From assembly GCA_022572825.1 (NCBI GenBank), contig JACZVE010000075.1, positions 1-9,979 of the forward strand: a stretch of DNA of 9,979 nt, in the 5' to 3' direction. The notes beneath the pieces are model-generated. The model was not told where the DNA came from. It searched no databases and was given only the letters and a program-made list of their open reading frames with translations. This document shows positions 1-5,495 of this stretch, one piece after another. The translations under genes were made by a program, and so were the position numbers. This stretch comes from SAR324 cluster bacterium (GTDB taxonomy: Bacteria > SAR324 > JACQKK01). The first letter of the stretch is position 1, and each line of letters opens with the position of its first letter.

Positions 1-118
1 GGTCGCAGCCGACCAGCAGGGTCTTGATGCCCATGTAGCCCAGCGACATGGCCAGATGCGCGGCCACGAACGTCTTGCCCGCGCCACCCTTGCCGACGAT
101 TGCGGTTGTGCGGCTCAT
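1..118 (-). CDS. NifH/BchL/BchX-type P-loop ATPase, N-terminal fragment (cut by window edge)
   Basis: Only the first 39 residues are in the window; the gene runs off the left edge. Seen: a start at 118, then a P-loop GKGGAGKT at residues 9-16. This is the deviant (KGG) Walker A of the SIMIBI MinD/ParA/NifH class. It is followed by LLVGCD at residues 34-39. The VGCD pattern after the first helix matches the VGCDP of nitrogenase iron protein and of BchL/ChlL/BchX better than the DxDP of MinD or ParA. Known: those proteins are dimeric ATPases that bridge a 4Fe-4S cluster and donate electrons to a partner. Inference: an ATP-dependent reductase or metal-centre maturation ATPase. The two cluster-ligand cysteines would lie outside the window, so this is not proven. 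The start codon shares ATGA with the stop of the upstream exported protein gene, implying translational coupling. CooC-type or MinD-type ATPases are the alternatives. Confidence 0.8.
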   Translation of the reverse strand, partial: MSRTTAIVGKGGAGKTFVAAHLAMSLGYMGIKTLLVGCD

Positions 119-630
119 TGGGGTGGGCTGCTCTGCGGTGGCGGTTCCCCGGCCTTCTTCAGATCCTTCTCGTAGTAACGGGCGTAGACGCTGCGCCGCT
201 CGGCAAAGCGTACGCCGTACACGTTGGATCGCACCGAGTGCTGGAAATAGGCCACTTCCACTTTGCCGCGCCAGCCATCGGTGATGTGCTTGCCGAGCAC
301 CACCGCCACGTCGTCGCCCACGGCGAACTTGGGCTCCTTGGGCGCGGGCCGCGGGCAGATCGCGCGAAAAAACGAGGTGTCGCCGTAGCACATCCAGGTG
401 GCCAGCAGCATCACGCCAACGTGAAACGGCCCCCCGTGCGTGCGCTGGTACAGGTCGGGATCCATCGCCGTCGTCACGCGGCTGGTGCGGGGGGTCTCGG
501 GCTTATTGATGCGCAAGTCGTACAGATCCACCAGCTCCAGCTCGTACGCGCGGTATTCCGCCAGCGCCGGCAGCGCGCCAGGGAGGGCGGCCACGACGGC
601 CAGCCATGCCGCCGCCAGCAGCCGCTTCAT
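115..630 (-). CDS. Small exported protein, two cysteines, unknown family
   Basis: 171 residues. I chose the ATG at 630 because it overlaps the stop of the upstream pentapeptide gene as ATGA and gives a clean signal peptide. That peptide has a basic MKR start and a hydrophobic stretch at residues 4-22, with likely cleavage after PALA (residue 24). An in-frame extension toward 1014 would run antisense-like through the pentapeptide gene and is a shadow. The mature protein has two cysteines (C81 and C92, in WMCYGD and ICPRP), which could form a disulfide or bind a metal or cofactor. A C-terminal part at about residues 100-160 (GDDVAV, GWRGKVE, SNVYGVRF, RYYEKDL) has the rhythm of a small SH3-like or KOW-like beta barrel. 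The tail is proline and serine rich. I recognise no family. Position between a pentapeptide protein and a NifH-like ATPase suggests a shared process, with this member in the periplasm or outer envelope. Confidence 0.82.
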   Translation of the reverse strand: MKRLLAAAWLAVVAALPGALPALAEYRAYELELVDLYDLRINKPETPRTSRVTTAMDPDLYQRTHGGPFHVGVMLLATWMCYGDTSFFRAICPRPAPKEPKFAVGDDVAVVLGKHITDGWRGKVEVAYFQHSVRSNVYGVRFAERRSVYARYYEKDLKKAGEPPPQSSPPQ

Positions 631-1466
631 CGCTTGGCTCCCTGGAAGCTGGCGCCCTCGAAGACGGCGCCCTCGGTGACCGTCTCGGCCAGATACGCGC
701 CATCCAGATCGGCGCCGGTGAAGTTCCCCTCGCCCAGGAAAGCCTTGCGCAGGTTGACGCCGTTGATGATGGCGCCCTCGGCATTCACACCCAGCAGGTG
801 ACAGCCTTCCATGTTGGACTTGGTGAAGTTCGCCTCGCGAAGATCGGCGGAGAAGAAGTTGGCATTGTTCATCGGGCAGCCGCGCAGGGAAGCGCCCGCC
901 AGTTGCGTGAGCGAAAAGTTGGCCCCCACCAGCACGGAACGGTCGAAATTCGCATCGGCCAGCGAGGAACCGGTGAAATCGACCTTGCTGCCCTGCATGA
1001 AAGCCGCCTCGCAATTGTCCATGAGGCAGAGGCGGAAGGAACAGTTGGTGAGCAGGGCCCGCTGCAGGTTGACCCCGCCCAGATCCGCCAGCGTCGCCTC
1101 CACGTCGCTGAGGAAGGCGTGATACATGTTGGCGTAGCGCAGCACGGTCTTGTTCAATTTGAGCTGGCCGAGGGTGATTTCCACCAGCACGGCATCGCGC
1201 AGATTGCAGCTATCCATGCTGCCGCCCTTGATCATCGCCTCCTGCAGGGTCGCCTCGCTGAGTTGCGCATTGTTCAGATTGCAATGAAGCAGGATGGCAC
1301 CGTCCAGCTTGACCTCGTCCATCCTGGCGTTGGCCAGATTGCAGCGCTCCAGCACGGCCCCCTGAAGATCCGCGCCTTCCAGGTGGATGCCGCGCAGGTC
1401 GCGGCCGCGCAGCGGCCGAGCGGCCCGCACCGCCTGTTCCACTTCCTCTCTCGTCATCTGCGCCAT
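627..1466 (-). CDS. Pentapeptide-repeat protein
   Basis: 279 residues, made almost wholly of A(D/N)LXX-type five-residue repeats from about residue 20 to the end. Clear runs include GADLQGAVLERCNLANA near the N-terminus and GNFTGADLDGAYLAE near the C-terminus. A less regular stretch lies around residues 105-165. Such repeats fold into a right-handed quadrilateral beta helix of about a dozen coils here. No signal peptide or membrane segment is visible, so it should be cytoplasmic. The fold alone gives no function: relatives range from DNA-mimic gyrase protectors (MfpA/Qnr) to scaffolds. Start at 1466 (MAQM), with GGAG nine bases upstream; the ATG nine bases inside (MTRE) is the alternative. 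Its stop overlaps the next start as ATGA (627-630), so it is probably the first gene of a three-gene coupled unit that ends in a NifH-like ATPase. Several cysteines occur in inward-facing or core-like positions (for example RCNL, HCNL, SCNL). Confidence 0.93.
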   Translation of the reverse strand: MAQMTREEVEQAVRAARPLRGRDLRGIHLEGADLQGAVLERCNLANARMDEVKLDGAILLHCNLNNAQLSEATLQEAMIKGGSMDSCNLRDAVLVEITLGQLKLNKTVLRYANMYHAFLSDVEATLADLGGVNLQRALLTNCSFRLCLMDNCEAAFMQGSKVDFTGSSLADANFDRSVLVGANFSLTQLAGASLRGCPMNNANFFSADLREANFTKSNMEGCHLLGVNAEGAIINGVNLRKAFLGEGNFTGADLDGAYLAETVTEGAVFEGASFQGAKR

Positions 1467-1503
1467 GACACCGGTCTCCGCGGCAAGCGCGACCTATCGA
1501 GAC

Positions 1504-1577
1504 AACTCCCCACTCCCGATCTGCTCCAGCCTTCGTAGTTTTGCCACGTGCTAATTTGCGGCCAGGAGTGGGGAGTT
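1504..1577. repeat. 13-bp perfect inverted repeat, 48-base spacer, ahead of the pentapeptide gene
   Basis: AACTCCCCACTCC at 1504-1516 is exactly complementary to GGAGTGGGGAGTT at 1565-1577. Read on the minus strand it ends 37 bases before the pentapeptide-gene start, so it would form a large stem-loop in that leader or an operator-like site. The 48-base interior holds the palindrome CACGTG at about 1545-1550. No U-tract follows, so it is not a standard terminator. Function unknown. Confidence 0.6.
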
Positions 1578-1627
1578 TCCTCGGGGAATCGGGTCTTCCG
1601 GGCCGCGTTCCTGAGACGCGAGCTCGC

Positions 1628-1684
1628 CCTGAACCCATCGAAGGGCGCAGCGAGCGTCTCGCCTGTCCTGAGCCCGTCGCAGGG
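1628..1684. repeat. Two copies of a short dispersed-type repeat
   Basis: CCTGAACCCATCGAAGGG at 1628-1645 and CCTGAGCCCGTCGCAGGG at 1667-1684 match at 15 of 18 positions, in the same orientation and 39 bases apart. Each is followed by a GGGCGC run. They resemble the CCTGAGCYTGTCGAAGGG short interspersed motif that recurs between genes in many proteobacterial and metagenomic genomes. That link is from memory and unverified. They lie in the 254-bp gap (1467-1720) between the DUF342 gene and the pentapeptide cassette, which otherwise holds only the inverted repeat and no credible ORF. Confidence 0.5.
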
Positions 1685-1720
1685 AAGGGCGCGGCGCGCC
1701 GGTATATTGGGGACCCGCTT

Positions 1721-3346
1721 CTATTGCCTTGCTCGTTGCTGCTGTTGTTTATGCAGTTTCAGCGCCGCGCCGTAGGGCATGGCTTTCAGGCCGCCGGCAA
1801 GAATCATGAAGGCGCACGATTCCATGGCGTCCTTGACGTTGACGCGGCTGGTTTGCACCTGGACGGAGGTACCGGGGTGCGCCATGTGAGAGATCATCAC
1901 GCAGCCGATGTCCTCCTCCGGATTGGCGATCGCACCCAGCATCTCGTGGTGGAGCTTGGCCTGTTTCAGCAGATCGGCGCATATCCCGCGGCCCGATTGC
2001 ACCGTGCGGTCATACATTTCCTTCTGCCGGCCCTCCAGGGGTCCCTCCGATTCGCGCTGGCGCTGCAGGTAGAGCAGATTCTTGCGCAGTTTATCGAAGC
2101 CATCCAGATCGGCATCGATGCGCTCCTGCAAAGCATCGAAGCGCTTGCGCACATTGACCCCGCCCCCCACTTCCAGCACGGTACGATCCTCGCTCACCTC
2201 GGAGCCCACGACGGGAGACCAGATTTCCGTCCCGGCGCGGGTGCGGCCGCCCATGATGAACCCCTTGGGCTCGCGTGTGACCTTCACCGTCCGCTTGGCG
2301 ATCACCTCGCAGTGCAGAACGTACTCGTCTACGATAACGCTGCCGTCGGCCTTCACCTTGGAGTCGGAGAGAAAACGGGCATGGACGTTGCCTTCGCTCT
2401 CCAGTGACGCGCCGAAGGCACCGCCTTTGATGCGGATGTCGCCCTTGCTTTTCAATAGGGCCTTGCCCACCGTACCGGCCACGTCGATGCCTTTGTCCGC
2501 CTCCACCTCATAGTTGTCCTCCACCTGTCCACGGACGCGCACGACCCCGTGGAAGCGGATATTGCCCGTCTCGCCATCCACGTTGTCGAGTTCGAGGATA
2601 TTTTCCACGGAGATCTTGTCGCCCGTGCGCACTACATATCCGTCCCGCACCGCAAACAGCTCGGTGGCGTCCTCGCCCAGGCGGACGTTGCGGCCCACCT
2701 TGTACTTGGGCTTTTTGCCGGGCCGTGCTTTCAGCACTTTGGCATGGACGTCATAGCCGTCCTCTCCCAGCGTCGGATGCGTGATGTGCGCAATCAGATC
2801 ACCCGATACGACGTTGTTGATCAGGTTCAGCTCGCGGTAATCGGCGAAGTTCTCCCCCAACACGACGGTCTGGCCCGCTTTCTCGACGAACTCGATGCGG
2901 CCATCGACACCCTGCTTGCGAAGCTTTCCCTGGGCGATCAGCACGTGTTGCTGCGCCTCCCCGGCGGCGAGAATGCGCTTGATCTCGTCGTAGCGGATGC
3001 CTCTTTCCACCTTGGCGGCTTCCAACGCATTTTTGATGCTGGCCGGGCGCAGGCTGTCCTCCCCCACGTCGGGCGGAACGACGGTGATGAAGGCCTGTTG
3101 GGCGTCCTCGGACACCTCCAGGAACACGTCGTATTCCTTGGCCTCGTGAACGGCCAGCGGCTCGAACTCGTTGCTGGCCCGGCGGTAGATGTCGAAGAGC
3201 GTCTCGTGGCGATAGGGCAGTTCCCGGCGCCGCAGCTCCTTTTGAATTTCGCTCAGGCTGGCCCGCCTGGCGCCCTCGGGCGGCTGAATGCGCAGGAGCA
3301 CCTGCCTGCCGGAAAGCTTCAATTCATACAGTTTTTTGCTTTGCAC
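1721..3346 (-). CDS. DUF342/FapA-family protein (polymer-forming beta-helix domain)
   Basis: 541 residues, starting at a GTG: the only in-frame start after the upstream stop, with a weak GGTGA-like SD about nine bases ahead. The central part (about residues 160-400) has the DUF342/FapA pattern: VSGDLIAHITHPTLGEDGYDV at 180-200 with its PTxGxDGxDV signature, then DGYVV and ISVEN. After these come repetitive short beta strands rich in G, V, D and K (GNIRFHG, GIDVAGTVG, GDIRIKGG, GNVHARF, GSVIVDEYV) expected to form a beta-solenoid. Residues 400-470 are charged and helical, likely a coiled coil. A shorter conserved-looking C-terminal segment ends in a QQQQ-rich tail. The N-terminal 150 residues are a separate alpha/beta region. 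No signal peptide or membrane segment. Family members have been tied to flagellar assembly in Vibrio (FapA) and otherwise lack a known reaction; no flagellar gene is nearby. The gap to the pseudouridine synthase gene is 86 bp, so it may be co-transcribed. Confidence 0.88.
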   Translation of the reverse strand: MQSKKLYELKLSGRQVLLRIQPPEGARRASLSEIQKELRRRELPYRHETLFDIYRRASNEFEPLAVHEAKEYDVFLEVSEDAQQAFITVVPPDVGEDSLRPASIKNALEAAKVERGIRYDEIKRILAAGEAQQHVLIAQGKLRKQGVDGRIEFVEKAGQTVVLGENFADYRELNLINNVVSGDLIAHITHPTLGEDGYDVHAKVLKARPGKKPKYKVGRNVRLGEDATELFAVRDGYVVRTGDKISVENILELDNVDGETGNIRFHGVVRVRGQVEDNYEVEADKGIDVAGTVGKALLKSKGDIRIKGGAFGASLESEGNVHARFLSDSKVKADGSVIVDEYVLHCEVIAKRTVKVTREPKGFIMGGRTRAGTEIWSPVVGSEVSEDRTVLEVGGGVNVRKRFDALQERIDADLDGFDKLRKNLLYLQRQRESEGPLEGRQKEMYDRTVQSGRGICADLLKQAKLHHEMLGAIANPEEDIGCVMISHMAHPGTSVQVQTSRVNVKDAMESCAFMILAGGLKAMPYGAALKLHKQQQQRARQ

Positions 3347-3432
3347 AGGCGGATTTCACCGGTAATGGAGTTTCAGGCACGACGCGATGACGGCGGCCGG
3401 CCAACGCCGCCGCTTGCAGGCGCGCGTGGCGC

Positions 3433-4218
3433 TCAACTGCCCGCGGGGTGCGGCCTGCCGCGGCGGTTAGGGCGCCGAGTTCGGTTCAGTAGCGCATCGA
3501 TCTCGCCCTGTCCCAGTTTGCGGGACTCGCCGGGTTGCAATTCTCCCAATGCCACGGATCCCACCTGATAGCGTTTGATCTTGAGCACGCGGAGTCCCAG
3601 CTTGGCGAACATTTTTTTGATGTGGTGCTGGATACCCTCGCGCAGGGTCACCTCGAGCCAGGTTTTATCGTCGAAGGCGTGCAGAATGCGCGCGCTCACA
3701 CGCTGCCTGTGCCGCCCTTCCAACCACGGACCTTCGGCGAGCCTGTGCAGGATTTCCTGCCGCATCCGTCCCCTGACCTTAACCAGGTACACCTTATCGA
3801 TCCCAAAGGAAGGATGGGCCACGCAATGGGCCAAATCACCATCATTTGTCAATAATATCAATCCCTCCGTATCGTAGTCGAGCCGGCCGACCGGAAACAG
3901 GCGCCCGGCATTGCGCGGCAGAAAATCCGCCAGCGAGGACCGCCCTTGGGGATCGTGGAGGGTGGCGATGCACCGCTTGGGTTTATAGAGCGCCCACACC
4001 TCGCGGCCCGCTGCGCCGGGCACCTGTACGCGCTGCCCGCCGACCTCGATCACGTCCGCATCGAGGTCGACGCTGATTCCGAATTCGCGCACGCCGTGGC
4101 CGTTGAGGCGCACTCGCCCATCGGCGATCAGCCTGTCCGCCTCCCGCCTCGAGGAAAGTCCGGCCCTGGCGATGGCTTTATTCAGTCGCCAACGCGGGCG
4201 AAGCGCTCCGGTGTTCAT
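3433..4218 (-). CDS. rRNA pseudouridine synthase, RsuA/RluB family
   Basis: 261 residues, normal for the family. An N-terminal S4 RNA-binding domain (about residues 10-58; SSRREADRLIADGRVRLNG) leads to a catalytic domain with LYKPKRC at 77-83. The hallmark GRLDYDTEGLILLTNDG is at 111-127, and D114 is the expected catalytic aspartate. The enzyme isomerises one uridine in 16S or 23S rRNA to pseudouridine. I cannot tell RsuA (16S) from RluB or RluE (23S) by eye. The late basic motif, usually like EGRNRQVRRM or EGRYHQVKRM, reads EGIQHHIKKMF here (194-204), a conservative but unusual variant. The tail (about 246-261) is basic and disordered. The ATG at 4218 overlaps the rnc stop as ATGA, so the two genes are probably translated together, consistent with joint rRNA processing and modification. 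Confidence 0.93.
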   Translation of the reverse strand: MNTGALRPRWRLNKAIARAGLSSRREADRLIADGRVRLNGHGVREFGISVDLDADVIEVGGQRVQVPGAAGREVWALYKPKRCIATLHDPQGRSSLADFLPRNAGRLFPVGRLDYDTEGLILLTNDGDLAHCVAHPSFGIDKVYLVKVRGRMRQEILHRLAEGPWLEGRHRQRVSARILHAFDDKTWLEVTLREGIQHHIKKMFAKLGLRVLKIKRYQVGSVALGELQPGESRKLGQGEIDALLNRTRRPNRRGRPHPAGS

Positions 4219-4943
4219 TTGCTCAGCCCGTGAAGTGGGGCCTTCCTGCCGCGCAAGGCCAGCCGGGCGGCATTCTGCTCGGCATGCTTCTTCGAGCGGC
4301 CGGAGCCGCGCCCCAATTCCTGATCGCGGAAATACACCGCGGCCTCGAACTGTTTCTCGTGATCGGGCCCTTGCTCCTGTACGATAACGTAACGCACCGT
4401 GTCCTTAAATTGGCTCTGCACCAGCTCCTGCAGCTCCGTCTTGAAGTCCTCCAGGCGGGAGGGCCGGCCCGCGTCTTCCAGCCGTTCGTGAAACAAGTCG
4501 TGCACGACCCGCTGAATGTCTTTCAGGCCCACCGTATTGGCGCTGTCCAGATATACCGCCGCCAGCAGGGCCTCCAATGCGTCCGCAAGGATGGAATCCT
4601 TGTCCTGCCCGCCGGAGAGCGACTCACCCCTTCCCATGCGCAGGTAGCGGCCCAGCTCCAGCTCGCGGGCGGTTTGCGCCAGCGCGGATTCGCTGACGAG
4701 CCCGGCGCGCCTCTTGGACAGGTCGCCCTCCGGCAACTGAGGATACCGGGCCATCAGCAGATCGCTGATGACGAAGTCCAGCACCGCATCGCCCAGGAAT
4801 TCCAGGCGCTCGTTGTGCTGCGGAGCTTCGCGCGGATTTTCGTTGGTAAACGATTTATGGGTCAGTGCAAGCGAGGCCAGGGAAGGTTCGCGGAAGGAAT
4901 AGCTCAATCGCTGGAATAGTCGTTCGACCCCCCGGATCTCCAT
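4215..4943 (-). CDS. rnc: Ribonuclease III
   Basis: 242 residues from the chosen ATG at 4943. The RNase III domain spans about residues 5-155 with the signature NERLEFLGDAVL at 44-55. Expected Mg-binding residues are all present: E48, D52, D121 and E124, matching E. coli E41, D45, D114 and E117. A double-stranded RNA-binding domain follows (about 165-235; FKTELQELVQ, then GRGSGRSKKHAEQNAA). The enzyme cleaves double-stranded RNA to process rRNA precursors and some mRNAs. Start choice: MEIRGVERL aligns with the E. coli N-terminus and has GAGGG two bases upstream, a short spacing. An ATG at 4988 would add 15 residues (MNWGADPDARFQKRA) and overlaps the stop of the decayed histidine kinase as ATGA, but has no SD; it remains possible. 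The longer in-frame extension to 5204 runs through the pseudogene and is rejected. It lies downstream of pnp, a classical RNase III-regulated gene. Confidence 0.95.
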   Translation of the reverse strand: MEIRGVERLFQRLSYSFREPSLASLALTHKSFTNENPREAPQHNERLEFLGDAVLDFVISDLLMARYPQLPEGDLSKRRAGLVSESALAQTARELELGRYLRMGRGESLSGGQDKDSILADALEALLAAVYLDSANTVGLKDIQRVVHDLFHERLEDAGRPSRLEDFKTELQELVQSQFKDTVRYVIVQEQGPDHEKQFEAAVYFRDQELGRGSGRSKKHAEQNAARLALRGRKAPLHGLSK

Positions 4944-4984
4944 GGCCCTCTTCTGAAAACGCGCATCCGGGTCTGCTCCCCAAT

Positions 4985-5495
4985 TCATCCGGGCGGGTGC
5001 TGGGGACTGATCAGCGTGAAGGTGGATCCCTGGGCGATGCTGCTGTCCACTTCCATGATGCCCTGATAAGCGGCAATTTCGCCGACGATCGCGAGCCCCA
5101 CGCCCATGCCGCCCGGAGAAAGTCGGCGGCCGAGGAATGAGGGTGGATCGGTTCCCCGACCCCATGGAACAGCTCGAATATGCGCCCCTGTTCCTCCTCG
5201 GCAATGCCGACGCCCGTATCGCTAACGCTCAAAGTCGGCCGGTAGCTCTCGGCTTTGACTCCATCGATGGGAATGCTGCCGCCGTTGGCCGTAGATTTGA
5301 TGGCGATTTGCACACGTTCCCGCACAGCGTTCTTGAATTTAGCATGATCAATGGTGATGAACAATTGATCGGGTACGTCGCGGGGCGGGCGGAGCCGCCG
5401 TCCATCTCCCCCTTCAGGAGTTCCCCGATGTTCGCGACGACGCCCACCGGGCTGCGCATGTCGTGGTTGGTGATGGCGGTGGCGCGGCGGCTCAG
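4985..5495 (-). pseudogene. Decayed sensor histidine kinase (HisKA + HATPase_c remnant)
   Basis: Kinase boxes occur in correct order but in three frames. Frame one (about 5380-5495) carries LSRRATAITNHDMRSPVG, a recognisable H-box whose histidine codon is 5463-5465. Frame two (about 5125-5370) carries a degenerate N-box (ERVQIAIKST), then the D/G1-box SDTGVGIAEEEQGRIFELF. Frame three (4985-5125) carries the G2-box GGMGVGLAIVGEIAAYQG and a normal-looking end at a TGA at 4985-4987. The second shift looks like one base near 5125. The first coincides with a loss of perhaps 60 residues between the HisKA helix and the N-box. All sensor domains are missing: the H-box begins within the last bases of pnp. 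The intact gene would autophosphorylate on His to start a phosphorelay; this copy cannot. An alternative is sequencing error at one shift, but that does not explain the missing stretch. Confidence 0.85.

Noticed and set aside
631..1014. N-terminal extension of the exported protein
   Set aside because: Overlaps the pentapeptide gene in another frame and would destroy the signal peptide position; the ATGA-coupled ATG at 630 is better.
606..1538. Long plus-strand ORF (310 codons) opposite the pentapeptide gene
   Set aside because: It mirrors the periodic codon pattern of the pentapeptide repeats on the other strand and has no recognisable domain; a shadow in high-GC DNA.
1467..1720. Small gene or promoter in the 254-bp spacer
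   Set aside because: No ORF with a ribosome site and family match, and no convincing -35/-10 pair; only repeats could be supported.
2549..3568. Plus-strand ORF (339 codons) opposite the DUF342 gene
   Set aside because: It spans the end of one real minus-strand gene and the start of another and matches no family.
4989..5204. N-terminal extension of rnc
   Set aside because: Runs through the G2-box region of the decayed kinase in another frame, and RNase III does not carry such a domain.
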